DNA of 64,000 nucleotides from PHBD01 sp964578535 (GCA_964578535.1 CAZODI010000007.1:42174-106173), one strand, 5' to 3'; positions 26,094-35,038 are shown, counted from the first letter of the stretch. Made by a program: numbers and translations. The notes: generated by a model not told the origin, from the letters alone.

Positions 26094-26729
26094 ATGGGAA
26101 GGAAATCGCTGCTCGTCCTGTCGGGGCTGATCCTGATTCTCGTCACCGGCTGCGCCCCGCCGGTGATCCACAAGATCAACGCCTCGCGGGAATTTGACGC
26201 GGCCCGCATTCAGCGCATCGCCATCCTGAACTTCGACCGCGGATCGGGAACAAACCTGTCGCGGGAAGTCCTGGTCGACAAGTTCACCGCCGCCCTCGTG
26301 GACTCCAAGTTCCGGATCGTGGATCGGACGGACACGAGGAAGATCATGGAAGAGGCCAAGTTCCAGCAGGCCGGCGGGGCGATGATCGATGAAACGACCC
26401 GGGAAAAGCTGCGCCAGCTCGGCGCCGACACGATCCTGACGGGAACCCTCCACACCTACCAGGAAGAGCGGAAGGGGAACTTCGTCCTCTACTCCGAAGT
26501 CCACCTCACCGCCAAACTCCTCAAGGTGGAGACGGGCCAGGTGCTCTGGTCCGGCGAGATCATGAAGCGGTCCAAGGCGAAGAACCTGGGAGAGAAGAAG
26601 CTCCTGAGCATGATCGATCGCGAGTCCGAGGCCGATTCGGCGGGAAAGCTCCTGGACGACATCATCTCCGACATGGCCGATTCCTTCAAGGAAAAGAAGC
26701 CTTTCCTGGAAAAGATCAAGGTCTGGTGA
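26094..26729 (+). CDS. CsgG/LpoB-like lipoprotein
   Basis: A 211-residue lipoprotein with lipobox L-V-T-G-C (Cys20). The mature part is one CsgG-type module: RIAILNFDRG start, FRIVDRTDTRKIMEEAKFQQAGG, LRQLGADTILTGTL and an ETGQVLWSG strand. These match the pattern seen in LpoB and CsgG, but length and lack of a pore loop favour an LpoB-like periplasmic factor over a secretion pore (inference). The start is GGTGGAACGTC followed by ATG, 34 bp after the promoter -10 box. The following flavodoxin gene begins at or near its stop. Confidence 0.8.
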   Translation: MGRKSLLVLSGLILILVTGCAPPVIHKINASREFDAARIQRIAILNFDRGSGTNLSREVLVDKFTAALVDSKFRIVDRTDTRKIMEEAKFQQAGGAMIDETTREKLRQLGADTILTGTLHTYQEERKGNFVLYSEVHLTAKLLKVETGQVLWSGEIMKRSKAKNLGEKKLLSMIDRESEADSAGKLLDDIISDMADSFKEKKPFLEKIKVW

Positions 26730-26737
26730 TCCAACCC

Positions 26738-27193
26738 ATGCCCCGAATCCTGATTGTCTATTCCTCCCAGACGGGCAACACGGAGCGGATGGCCCGTGCC
26801 GTGGCTGAGGGCGTGAGCCAGATCGAGGGCTCCGTTGCGGTCCTGAAACGGGCCGGCGAGGCGACCCTGGACGATCTTCTGGCCGCGGACGGCCTGGCCG
26901 TCGGGACACCCGAGAACTTCGGCTACATGGCCGGGGCCGTGAAGGACTTCTTCGACCGGACCTTCTATCCCTCCCAGGACAAGGTGTTCCGGAAACCCTA
27001 CGGGATCTTCATCAGTGCCGGAAACGACGGAACGGGAGCCCTGGCGGCGGTCGAACGGATCGCCCTGGGGTACAAGTTCAAGCGGGTCTTCGAGCCGGTC
27101 ATCTCCCGGGGCTCCCTGAAAGAGGAGATCCTGGAGCAGTGCCGGGAGCTGGGAGGGGTCCTGGCCGGCGGGTGCGAGGCGGGGATTTTCTGA
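26738..27193 (+). CDS. Flavodoxin-family protein (WrbA-like)
   Basis: A 151-residue flavodoxin fold. The FMN phosphate loop SSQTGNTERMA and the isoalloxazine loop GTPENFGYMAG are clear, with GDGT-like SAGNDGTGA further on. Shorter than WrbA quinone oxidoreductases (~200) but longer in the C-terminal part than simple flavodoxins. A GTG at 26726 that overlaps the upstream stop is an alternative start giving four more residues. Cytoplasmic electron carrier or small reductase; its pairing with a lipoprotein gene looks incidental. Confidence 0.85.
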   Translation: MPRILIVYSSQTGNTERMARAVAEGVSQIEGSVAVLKRAGEATLDDLLAADGLAVGTPENFGYMAGAVKDFFDRTFYPSQDKVFRKPYGIFISAGNDGTGALAAVERIALGYKFKRVFEPVISRGSLKEEILEQCRELGGVLAGGCEAGIF

Positions 27194-27202
27194 CGGATCC
27201 GT

Positions 27203-27222
27203 CGGGCTTGTCCGCAAGCCCG
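27203..27222. terminator. Hairpin between converging flavodoxin and K+ channel genes
   Basis: 8-bp perfect stem (CGGGCTTG with CAAGCCCG) and TCCG loop in the 33-bp gap between converging genes. No T-tract on either strand, so termination is only probable. Confidence 0.4.
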
Positions 27223-27226
27223 GCTG

Positions 27227-28222
27227 TCATGTAAGGCAGACCCGGGAAAGGCGCGCCACGTTTTCGTCCTCCCCCATGGCGATGAGCTTGTCCCCCCGTT
27301 CGATCACGTAAGTCGCCAGCGGGTTGAAGATCATCCTCCCCGACTCCTTCTTGACCGCCACGATGATGAGGCCGTACTTCTGGCGGATCTCCGACTCCTC
27401 CAGTGTCTTGCCGATGATTGGCGAGCCCTCGCAGACGTTCATTTCCTCCATGCGCAACTCCAGGCTGGCCCGGTTGGTGGTGATCTCGATGAAGTCCAGC
27501 ATCGCGGGTCGCAGGATGGCCATGGACATCCGCATGCCCCCGAAGGTGTAGGGGGACATGACCCGGTCGGCCCCGGCCCGCAGGAGGCGGTGCTCCGAGG
27601 CCTCGTCCTCGGAGCGGGAGAGGATCCAGACGTTCGGGTTGAGTTCCTTGGAGGTCAGGATCACGTAGAGGTTTTCGGCGTCCGAGGGAAGAACGCAAAC
27701 GACCCCCCTGGCCCGCTTCACCCCCGCCTCGATGAGGCACTTGTCCTGGGTGGCGTCGCCTTTGCAATAGATGAAACCCTCTTCGGCGATTCGCTCGATC
27801 ACCTCGGCGCTGCTGTCAATCACGACGAAGGGGACCTTTTCCGCCTTCAGCTCCCTCCCGATGAGGTGCCCGATCCGTCCGCAGCCGCAGATGATGTAGT
27901 GATTGCTCATTTTTTCGATCATTTTTTCCAGCCTTCCTCTCCCGAGAATGATCCGCAGCCTTCCCTCCACCATGTTCTGAGCCAGGAGTCCCACCGTGTA
28001 GAACATGGTCCCCACGCCGAGCAGGATCAGAACAATGGTGAACAGCCGGCCCTGCAGGGTGCGGGGCATGAAGTCGCCGTAGCCGACCGTCGAGATCGTG
28101 ACGACGGTGGCGTAGAATGAATCCAGGATCTCCCAGCCCTCGGTGGCGTGATACCCGAGCGTGCCAACCAGAATGAGGATGACGAGACCCGTGGCGGCGA
28201 TCCTGAGCTGGTGGCTGAACAT
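27227..28222 (-). CDS. Potassium channel with RCK (TrkA-N and TrkA-C) domains
   Basis: A 331-residue two-transmembrane K+ channel subunit of the MthK type. TM1 spans ~8-26, pore helix and selectivity filter TVGYGD are at 45-50, TM2 follows at ~62-85. The RCK domain has the Rossmann nucleotide loop ICGCGRIG near residue 110 and an acidic end of strand 2 (VVIDSS). TrkA-C covers ~240-331 (IIGKTLEESEIRQKYG). A tetramer gated by a cytoplasmic ligand such as Ca2+ or a nucleotide is expected from family knowledge. Single gene facing the flavodoxin. Confidence 0.93.
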   Translation of the reverse strand: MFSHQLRIAATGLVILILVGTLGYHATEGWEILDSFYATVVTISTVGYGDFMPRTLQGRLFTIVLILLGVGTMFYTVGLLAQNMVEGRLRIILGRGRLEKMIEKMSNHYIICGCGRIGHLIGRELKAEKVPFVVIDSSAEVIERIAEEGFIYCKGDATQDKCLIEAGVKRARGVVCVLPSDAENLYVILTSKELNPNVWILSRSEDEASEHRLLRAGADRVMSPYTFGGMRMSMAILRPAMLDFIEITTNRASLELRMEEMNVCEGSPIIGKTLEESEIRQKYGLIIVAVKKESGRMIFNPLATYVIERGDKLIAMGEDENVARLSRVCLT

Positions 28223-28341
28223 GATCCGAAATTTTCCCCCGATGAAACGGCCTGCGGTGCGGGCATTCGATCCTCCGGTGTCCGGTGAGCCGGAGTGCCC
28301 GCGAGATCAAAGAGGAAACCGGTGCAGCTTCGGGATGCCCC

Positions 28342-29523
28342 CTACTGCAGCGGGAAGACGTAGGGCAGGAGCTCCGAGACCGTCACCGTACGGTATCCGC
28401 CGCTCCCGTCCTCGATCGGCACCAGGGTCTCCCCGCCGAACTCATAGAGAAGCTGCCGCTCCTCCGCCGTCGGGGCGGCCAGCTTGTCGCCCGGCTGGAG
28501 GTTCACCGCCGCCCGGAACCGAGTCTCCCCGGCGGCCACGGCGTTGTGGACGGCTACGGACAGGGCCGTCTCCGTGTAGGGGAAGATGCCGTTTTCGATG
28601 TTGCACCCGGTGTAGACGTTGCCCGAGGCCATCAGGACGGCCGCTCCCACGGGGAAGTTCGAGTAGGGCGCGTAGGCGAAGCGGGAAGCCTGCCGGGCGC
28701 TGTCCCGGAGCCTCTGCATCTCGGCCGCGGAGAGCTCCTCCACGAACCAGCGGCGGTAGATCTTCTCGTACGTTCCGTCCGTGCGGATCCGGAAGATGCC
28801 CTCATTAAGCCAGGAGAGCAGTTCCCGGTCGGTCTTCCGGACGGCGAAGTAGAGGGAGGAGACCATCACGGGCGTGCTCAGGGGGTGAATGTTTTTGAGG
28901 CCGTGCTTCTTCATGTTGTAGAAGGCGGTTTTTTCCGAGCCGATGAAGGCCTCCGCCTCCCCCTTCGAGAGGGCCAGGAGGGCGCTGGTCTCCGTGTCGA
29001 ACAGGACCGTTTTGATTCCCTTTTCCTCCGCCAGGCCGACATAGAGGGACCCCTTCTGGGTTGCGGCCTTGTGATTCTTGAGGTCGGCGGGAATCCGCCA
29101 GGGCTTTCCCGCCGCCGTGAAGAGGCTGACCTTGAACTCCGTCAGGGGCAGGTTCGGGAACAGGTAGCGATCCTTCCGCTCTCCCGTCTTCTTCATGCCC
29201 GAGGTCACGTGGACCTTCCCGGTGTCGAGATCCTTCTGTGCCTTCTCCCACTGCATGGGTTTAAGGACCAGCTTCACATCGCGCCCCCGGAGGACGGCCT
29301 CCAGGATGTCGATGTCGAAACCCTTCGGCCGGCCTTCTTCGAGATAGGTGTACGGGGGATAGTCCTCGTCGAACGCATAGACGACCTCCCGGGGCGCCGC
29401 CGTGGCGGACGTCCCGGTGAGGAGGACCCAGAGGGCCACGAGGAGGGCCGTCAGCATCGGGAAAGCCGAAAACGAGTGCGGCTGTTCAGGGAAGCGGGGC
29501 CGTGGTCTCAATGCGTGAACCAT
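28342..29523 (-). CDS. Periplasmic solute-binding protein fused to a metal-site-less cytidine deaminase fold
   Basis: 393 residues. Signal peptide ends near residue 43 (T-S-A-T-A-A). Residues ~45-268 are a family 3 extracellular solute-binding domain (VVYAFDEDYPPYTYLEEG start, GFDIDILEAV, final YEKIYRRWF). Residues ~270-393 align with cytidine deaminase: AYAPYSNFPVGAA, TGCNIEN (306-311), RQLLYEF and TVSELLP are near-canonical. Yet the C-A-E zinc/catalytic motif reads T319-A320-L321 and P-C-x-x-C reads P351-T-A-E-E355, so all three zinc cysteines and the catalytic Glu are lost. AAAGGAGG precedes the ATG. Deaminase activity is not expected; nucleoside binding or sensing is inferred. No ABC permease is adjacent. 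Confidence 0.85.
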   Translation of the reverse strand: MVHALRPRPRFPEQPHSFSAFPMLTALLVALWVLLTGTSATAAPREVVYAFDEDYPPYTYLEEGRPKGFDIDILEAVLRGRDVKLVLKPMQWEKAQKDLDTGKVHVTSGMKKTGERKDRYLFPNLPLTEFKVSLFTAAGKPWRIPADLKNHKAATQKGSLYVGLAEEKGIKTVLFDTETSALLALSKGEAEAFIGSEKTAFYNMKKHGLKNIHPLSTPVMVSSLYFAVRKTDRELLSWLNEGIFRIRTDGTYEKIYRRWFVEELSAAEMQRLRDSARQASRFAYAPYSNFPVGAAVLMASGNVYTGCNIENGIFPYTETALSVAVHNAVAAGETRFRAAVNLQPGDKLAAPTAEERQLLYEFGGETLVPIEDGSGGYRTVTVSELLPYVFPLQ

Positions 29524-29744
29524 CGTGTTCCTCCTTTATCGGCGGTCCTTCTGGACGGGATCGCCGTCCGCCGGTTCAGGGAACCGGGTTTTCCGCCGGC
29601 CTATTGGTGAAGGGGTTTGCATTTCCTGTCAAGGACAAAGGCGCGCCAGGGCGGTTTCCCCGGAGAACGAACCGGCCCGTCCGGAGGGCGGGCCGCCGGC
29701 CGGATTCCGGGACTCACCGGCCGCGTTTTTCCTCTGAAAAAAAG

Positions 29745-29773
29745 TTGACGGCCGGGGAAAAACTCCATATGCT
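29745..29773 (+). promoter_or_regulatory. Sigma70-type promoter upstream of miaB
   Basis: TTGACG (29745-29750), 17-nt spacer, TATGCT (29768-29773). It lies about 225 bp before the miaB start, leaving room for a leader RNA. The gap 29524-29744 on its left shows no other clear signal. Confidence 0.6.
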
Positions 29774-29779
29774 TCCCCA

Positions 29780-29897
29780 CGTTTCGTCCTTTCCCTCGGC
29801 GGGGACGCGGCGGGTCCGACGGAGCTGACCGGAACGGGTTGGTTCCTGTTCCGGTGAGCCCGTCGAACCGGGCGCACCGTGCCTCTGGTTTTTTTCG
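29780..29897 (+). ncRNA. Candidate small RNA or terminator-bearing leader before miaB
   Basis: Follows the promoter at 29745. It contains a long hairpin: GACGG/CCGTC, GCT/AGC and ACCGGAAC/GTTCCGGT arms (29818-29835 with 29848-29864). After it comes a weaker stem (AACC 29866-29869 with GGTT 29887-29890 enclosing a short GC stem) that runs into T7 (29889-29895). The arrangement promoter, structured RNA, terminator fits an independent sRNA or an attenuator. No match to 6S, SRP or a known riboswitch class was recognised. Confidence 0.35.
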
Positions 29898-29997
29898 ACG
29901 CCGTCTGGAAGATTGCACACTTGGCTTTTTCATGAAACGTCGTGGATAAGGGAGTGCCGGAACGGGCTGCTGTTTCCCGTTGCGGCGGCTATTGGAT

Positions 29998-31374
29998 ATG
30001 GAAACGGGAACGCAGCGGAAAACCTTCTTCATCCGGACCTTCGGGTGCCAGATGAACGTCCATGACACCGAGCAGATGGCGGACCTTCTGCGCAAGGCCG
30101 GATGGGAAGAGGCTGCCGGCGAGCGCCAGGCCCGCCTGATTCTCATCAATACCTGCAGCATTCGGGAAAAGGCCGCCCAGAAGGTGTACAGCCTCCTGGG
30201 GCGGCTCCAGGAGGCGAAACGGCGCCGGCCGGACCTGATGATCGGCGTGACCGGATGCCTCGCCCAGCAACTGGGCCCGCAACTGGTCCGGAAGATCCCC
30301 GCCGTGGACCTTGTCGTCGGAACGCACCAGGCCCATCGCCTGCCTGAATTCGTCCGGACCGTGGAGGAAGGGGGCCGGGTGGTCGAGACGGCCTTCACCG
30401 ATTCGGTCCCTTGCCTTCACCGGATCGTCCTGCCGCCGGCGGGGACCGTCAGCGCCTTCGTGACGATCATGCAGGGCTGCAATAACTATTGCGCCTTCTG
30501 TGTCGTTCCGTATCTCCGCGGCAGAGAGGAGAGCAGGCCCTGCCGGGAGATCCTGGAGGAGGTCCGGCTCCTTGGCGGACGGGGCGTTCGGGAGGTGGTC
30601 CTCCTGGGGCAGAACGTCAATTCCTACGGGCGGAATCTCGCGGAAGGGGTCGATTTTGCAGGCCTGCTCCGGGAGATCGCCGAGGTGGAGGGGATCGAGC
30701 GGATCCGCTTCACCACGTCCCACCCGAAGGACCTGTCCGACCGGCTGATTCGGGCGTTCCGGGATGTCGGGCCCCTGTGCGAGCATATCCATCTGCCCGT
30801 CCAGTCGGGTGCGGACCGGGTGCTGGCCCGGATGAACCGGGGCTATACCCGGGACGACTACCTCGGGAAGGTGGCGCGCCTGCGGGAGGCATGTCCGGAC
30901 GTGGCCGTCTCGTCGGACATGATCGTGGGCTTTCCGGGCGAGACGGAGGAGGATTTCGAGGATACGCTGGCACTGATGGAGGAGGTTCGCTTTGACAGCC
31001 TCTTCTCCTTCAAGTATTCCGAACGGGAAGGAACGGCGGCGCTCCGCCTGGACGGCAGGGTGGACGAGCGGGTCAAGGGCCGCCGGCTCCGGATCCTCCA
31101 GGAGTTGCAGGACCGCCACACGCTGGAGAAGCACCGGCGCGACGTGGGGCGAAGCATGGAGGTGCTGGTGGAGGGGACCAGCCGGAACAGTGACGCGGAC
31201 CTGACGGGAAGGACCCGGACGAACCGGATTGTCAATTTCCCGGGCGACAGGGCCTGGATCGGCCGGACCGTGATGGTGGCGATCCGGGAAGCATTCCTCC
31301 ATTCCCTCAGGGGTGAAGCGGTTCTGCCGGGGCTGCGGGTCCCGGCGCGGCCGGCGAACCCGAAAGCGGCATGA
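29998..31374 (+). CDS. miaB: tRNA-2-methylthio-N6-dimethylallyladenosine synthase MiaB
   Basis: Radical SAM methylthiotransferase that modifies A37 of tRNAs reading UNN codons. 458 residues, as expected. N-terminal cluster cysteines are in FGCQMN, NTCSIREKA and GCLAQ; the radical SAM C-x3-C-x2-C is in CNNYCAFC; PYLRGREESRP is diagnostic; the C-terminal TRAM domain lies at ~385-445. The ATG at 29998 fits the conserved N-terminus; a TTG 18 bp upstream is possible, and no good ribosome binding site is seen for either. The DUF151 gene follows 31 bp later. Confidence 0.95.
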   Translation: METGTQRKTFFIRTFGCQMNVHDTEQMADLLRKAGWEEAAGERQARLILINTCSIREKAAQKVYSLLGRLQEAKRRRPDLMIGVTGCLAQQLGPQLVRKIPAVDLVVGTHQAHRLPEFVRTVEEGGRVVETAFTDSVPCLHRIVLPPAGTVSAFVTIMQGCNNYCAFCVVPYLRGREESRPCREILEEVRLLGGRGVREVVLLGQNVNSYGRNLAEGVDFAGLLREIAEVEGIERIRFTTSHPKDLSDRLIRAFRDVGPLCEHIHLPVQSGADRVLARMNRGYTRDDYLGKVARLREACPDVAVSSDMIVGFPGETEEDFEDTLALMEEVRFDSLFSFKYSEREGTAALRLDGRVDERVKGRRLRILQELQDRHTLEKHRRDVGRSMEVLVEGTSRNSDADLTGRTRTNRIVNFPGDRAWIGRTVMVAIREAFLHSLRGEAVLPGLRVPARPANPKAA

Positions 31375-31405
31375 ACGGAGGAAAACCGGGGAGGGGTGGC
31401 GAGCA

Positions 31406-31906
31406 ATGATGGTCGAGATGAAAGTGGCGGGCCTGACGATCGATCCGGTGACGAATACGCCCATCGTGATCCTGAAGGACCGGGAGGAAAAAAGAATTCT
31501 GCCGATCTGGATCGGGCTCTTCGAGGCAAGCGCCATCGCCACTGAGCTGGAGGGGATCAACTTCTCCAGGCCCATGACGCACGATCTGATCCGGGACATC
31601 CTGGCAAACCTCGGGGTCGAGGTGCTGAAGGTCGAAGTCCATGACCTCCGGAACAACACTTTCTTCGCGAACATCCACCTCCTCCGGGAGGGAAAGACGC
31701 AGGTCATCGATTCCCGCCCCAGCGATGCCCTGGCGCTGGCGCTCCGGGCGGGTGCTCCCATCTACGTGGAGGAACGGGTCATCGAGAAGTCCCGGAGCAT
31801 CGACGTGGGGACGAAGATCACCGACCTGGAGAAGGAAAAGGAAGATAAGCTGAAGGATTTCCTGGAAAACCTGGATCCCGACGACTTTGGAAAATACAAG
31901 ATGTAG
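31406..31906 (+). CDS. DUF151 bifunctional nuclease family protein
   Basis: A 166-residue DUF151 protein. Family hallmarks are L-P-I-W-I-G-x-x-E-A (here LPIWIGLFEASAIA), the R-P-M-T-H-D-L segment and SRPSDALALALR. Members have been described as nucleases acting on RNA and DNA; a short acidic coiled tail is added here (~145-166). The start at 31406 (or the next codon, also ATG) follows GGGGAGGGG. Its place right after miaB is common in Desulfobacterota. Confidence 0.9.
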   Translation: MMVEMKVAGLTIDPVTNTPIVILKDREEKRILPIWIGLFEASAIATELEGINFSRPMTHDLIRDILANLGVEVLKVEVHDLRNNTFFANIHLLREGKTQVIDSRPSDALALALRAGAPIYVEERVIEKSRSIDVGTKITDLEKEKEDKLKDFLENLDPDDFGKYKM

Positions 31907-32035
31907 CGTCGGCGGTTCCGGATTTCCGGGGGAAATTCCGGTACTGGATCCCGACGGTGGAACCTTCCTGCCGCGATGATCGAGCGCCGGCGGGCGGCCG
32001 GTGTTCTCTAAACGCCGTATTTCTCGGGGCACTGG

Positions 32036-32971
32036 ATGACGGAAGAAGCCCTCGCCGCCTTTGAGCGGCACCTGCGGGTGGAGCGAAACCTCTCCCCCCA
32101 GACGATCCGGGCATACATGGCGGACCTGGGGCAGTTCCGAGGATTCCTGGCCCAGGGACCCGCGGGCCGGGCGGGCGGAGGGGATCTCCTGGAGCAGGCC
32201 GATTCCCTGGCCCTCCGGAGCTACCTGGCGGACCTGTACCGGAGGAAACTCCGGAAGACGTCCATCGGCCGCAAACTGGCGGCCCTGAAGACGTTCTATG
32301 CGTTCCTCCTGCGCGAGGGAAGGATCCGGACCAGCCCGGCGGAGTTGATCCAGGCGCCGAAGGCGGAGAAATACGTCCCGAAAGTGCTGTCGGTCGACGA
32401 CATGTTTGCCCTCCTGGGGGACCTCTTCGATGAGGGGCCCCTCGGCCGGCGTGACCGGGCGATCCTGGAGCTTTTCTACGGGTCCGGGATCCGCCTGAGC
32501 GAGCTGGCGGGACTGAACGTTCAGGATGTGGATCTGGCCGGGAGCCTGGTGAAGGTGCGCGGCAAGGGCGCCCGGGAGCGCCTCGTGCCGCTGGGTCCGC
32601 CCTGTCGCGAGGCCCTGGAGCGCTGGATCCGGGAGAGGCCCGTCCTCACCCGGCAAGAAGGGACGGGAAGAGAGACCCCCCTGTTTCTAAACCGCTCGGG
32701 GGGGCGGCTGTCGGGGCGCTCCGTGGCCCGCCTTCTGGACGACTATGTACGGAAGAGCGGGATCGGGCGGAAGATCAGCCCCCATGCGCTCAGGCACAGC
32801 TTCGCGACGCACCTCCTGGACGCCGGAGCGGATCTCCGGTCCATCCAGGAAATGCTGGGACACAAGAGCCTGTCGACGACGCAGAAATACACCGCCGTCA
32901 GCATCGGCCGGTTGTTGGACGTATACGACCGGGCCCATCCGAAGGCCCGGGAAGGAGAAGAGGAACCATGA
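32036..32971 (+). CDS. xerC: Tyrosine recombinase XerC
   Basis: Chromosome dimer resolution recombinase, 311 residues. SAM-like N-terminal domain ~1-95; catalytic domain with Arg in GIRLSEL, Lys in VRGKG, H-x-x-R in SPHALRHSFATHLL, His in MLGHKSL and nucleophile Tyr in TTQKYT. Context supports XerC over XerD: the next genes are hslV and hslU, and the stop overlaps the hslV start by 4 bp. No att-like repeats nearby, so it is not a mobile-element integrase. Confidence 0.92.
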   Translation: MTEEALAAFERHLRVERNLSPQTIRAYMADLGQFRGFLAQGPAGRAGGGDLLEQADSLALRSYLADLYRRKLRKTSIGRKLAALKTFYAFLLREGRIRTSPAELIQAPKAEKYVPKVLSVDDMFALLGDLFDEGPLGRRDRAILELFYGSGIRLSELAGLNVQDVDLAGSLVKVRGKGARERLVPLGPPCREALERWIRERPVLTRQEGTGRETPLFLNRSGGRLSGRSVARLLDDYVRKSGIGRKISPHALRHSFATHLLDAGADLRSIQEMLGHKSLSTTQKYTAVSIGRLLDVYDRAHPKAREGEEEP

Positions 32972-33558
32972 AGATTCGCGGAACCACCATTGTGGCCGTC
33001 CGGCACAGGGGAAAAGTCGTCGTGGCCGGCGACGGCCAGGTGACCGTGGACATGACCGTCATGAAGCACGGGGCCCGGAAGGTCCGGCGGCTCTACCACG
33101 ACGATGTCGTCGTCGGTTTCGCCGGGGCCACGGCCGATGCCTTTACCCTTTTCGAGCGTTTCGACCAGAAGCTCGAACAGTTCAACGGCAACCTTCTCCG
33201 GGCCGCGGTGGAACTGACCAAGGACTGGCGGACCGACCGGGTGCTCCGGCACCTGGAGGCCCTGATGATCGCCGTGAGCCGCGACGCGTTCCTGATGATC
33301 TCGGGAAGCGGGGACGTCATCGAGTCGGACGACGAGGTGATGGCCATCGGCTCCGGGGGACCCTATGCCCTGGCAGCCGCCCGGGCGATGGTCCGCCACG
33401 CCGCAGGCCTGGAGGCCGCCGAGATCGCCCGGGAGGCGGTCCGTATCGCCTCGGAGATCTGCATCTACACAAACGACCAGGTCATCGTGGAAGAGTTGGA
33501 CATGTCGGAGGAGCCCGACGCGGGGACCCGCGTCCACCGGGCCCGCAGGAAGGAGTAA
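32968..33558 (+). CDS. hslV: ATP-dependent protease HslVU, peptidase subunit HslV
   Basis: Threonine protease subunit forming a double hexamer with HslU. 196 residues. The usual mature N-terminus TTIVAV starts at residue 6 after MKIRG, so removal of a 5-residue propeptide would expose catalytic Thr6. GDGQVT, MKHGARKVRRL, GFAGATADAFTL and AIGSGGPYA are family signatures. ATGA overlap with xerC; hslU begins 10 bp after the stop. Confidence 0.96.
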   Translation: MKIRGTTIVAVRHRGKVVVAGDGQVTVDMTVMKHGARKVRRLYHDDVVVGFAGATADAFTLFERFDQKLEQFNGNLLRAAVELTKDWRTDRVLRHLEALMIAVSRDAFLMISGSGDVIESDDEVMAIGSGGPYALAAARAMVRHAAGLEAAEIAREAVRIASEICIYTNDQVIVEELDMSEEPDAGTRVHRARRKE

Positions 33559-33568
33559 CCGTTTTCCC

Positions 33569-34951
33569 ATGTCGGACAGACCGTTGACGCCCCGCATGAT
33601 CGTGGAGAGGCTGGACCGCTACATCATCGGGCAGAAGGACGCCAAGCGCGCCGTGGCCATCGCTCTCCGGAACCGCTGGCGGCGACAGAACGTATCGGGA
33701 GAGCTCCGGGACGAGATCTCCCCGAAGAACATCATCATGATCGGTCCCACCGGGGTGGGGAAGACGGAGATCGCCCGCCGCCTCGCCAAGATCGACAACG
33801 CGCCGTTCCTGAAAGTGGAGGCCTCCAAGTTCACCGAGGTGGGTTACGTGGGGCGGGACGTGGAGTCCATGATCCGCGACCTCGTGGATCTGGCGGTGAA
33901 CATGGTGAGGATCGAGGAGCAGGAAAAGGTCCGGGCAAAGGCCGCCGAACTGGCGGAGGAGCGTCTCCTGGACATTCTCCTGCCGCTCCGGCCCCTGGAG
34001 AAGCGGCCGGAGGAGATCCTGGCGGACCACTCCGCCCGGAGCGACGAGGAGGCTCCCCAGCAGAGAAGCGGCGCGACCCGGGAGCGTTTCCGGCGGCTCC
34101 TCCGGGAAGGGCACCTGAACGACCGGATGGTGGAGGTGGAGATCCAGGAGACCCGGGCCGCCCCGATGGTGGAGATTTTTTCCAGCGCCGGCATGGAGGA
34201 CGTGGGGATGAACCTGAAGGATGCCTTCGGGAGTCTCTTTCCCCAGAAAAAGGCGATTAAGAAGGTGCCTGTCCCGGAGGCCCTCGAAATCCTCTCCCAG
34301 GAGGAGGCGGCCCGTCTGGTCGACATGGACAAGGTTACCCGGACAGCCCTGGAGCGGGTGGAGCAGTCGGGGATCGTGTTCCTCGACGAGATCGACAAGA
34401 TCGTCGGCAGCGAGGCCCCTCACGGTCCCGACGTCTCCCGGGAAGGGGTCCAGCGGGATCTCCTGCCCATCGTGGAGGGGTCCAATGTGAACACCCGTTA
34501 CGGCATGATCCGGACGGACCACATCCTGTTCATTGCCGCGGGCGCTTTCAGCATGGTCAAGCCGTCCGACCTGATCCCGGAAATGCAGGGGCGGTTTCCC
34601 ATCCGGGTGGAGCTGGATTCGCTGGGCCGGGAGGAGTTCATCCGGATCCTGACGGAGCCGCACAACGCCCTGATCCGGCAGTATGTGGAGATGATGGCCA
34701 CGGAGGGGGTGGGACTCCGGTTCAGCGAGGACGCCATCGCGGAAATCGCCGAGACGGCGGCCCTGGTGAATGAGCGGACCGAAAACATCGGTGCCCGGCG
34801 CCTGTATACGATCATGGAGACCCTCCTGGACGAGATCTCCTTCGACGCACCGGATATGGAAGTGAAGACGGTGGACATCACCGCCGAATACGTGCGGGAA
34901 AAACTGGAAGAAATTATCGAGGACGAGGACCTGAGCCGGTATATCCTCTGA
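33569..34951 (+). CDS. hslU: ATP-dependent protease HslVU, ATPase subunit HslU
   Basis: AAA+ unfoldase of the HslVU protease, 460 residues. N-terminal IVERLDRYIIGQKDAKRAVAIALRNRWRR, Walker A GPTGVGKTEIARR (residues ~50-65), Walker B VFLDEIDKI, the intermediate I-domain (~110-240, Glu/Arg-rich) and the C-terminal DLSRYIL tail that docks in HslV. The ATG at 33569 matches the normal start; the open frame extends further upstream through hslV but has no meaning there. Confidence 0.96.
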   Translation: MSDRPLTPRMIVERLDRYIIGQKDAKRAVAIALRNRWRRQNVSGELRDEISPKNIIMIGPTGVGKTEIARRLAKIDNAPFLKVEASKFTEVGYVGRDVESMIRDLVDLAVNMVRIEEQEKVRAKAAELAEERLLDILLPLRPLEKRPEEILADHSARSDEEAPQQRSGATRERFRRLLREGHLNDRMVEVEIQETRAAPMVEIFSSAGMEDVGMNLKDAFGSLFPQKKAIKKVPVPEALEILSQEEAARLVDMDKVTRTALERVEQSGIVFLDEIDKIVGSEAPHGPDVSREGVQRDLLPIVEGSNVNTRYGMIRTDHILFIAAGAFSMVKPSDLIPEMQGRFPIRVELDSLGREEFIRILTEPHNALIRQYVEMMATEGVGLRFSEDAIAEIAETAALVNERTENIGARRLYTIMETLLDEISFDAPDMEVKTVDITAEYVREKLEEIIEDEDLSRYIL

Positions 34952-35038
34952 GGGGCCGCGCCCCCGCAGCAAGACGGATGATAATGGGCGCGGGGGCTGC
35001 CACGGGGGCGTGCCGCCGTCGCGGCCGTTTTTCCGGAT

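Noticed and set aside
32036..32971. Integrase of a mobile element
   Set aside because: The tyrosine recombinase sits in the standard xerC-hslV-hslU order with start/stop overlap and has no att repeats or cargo.
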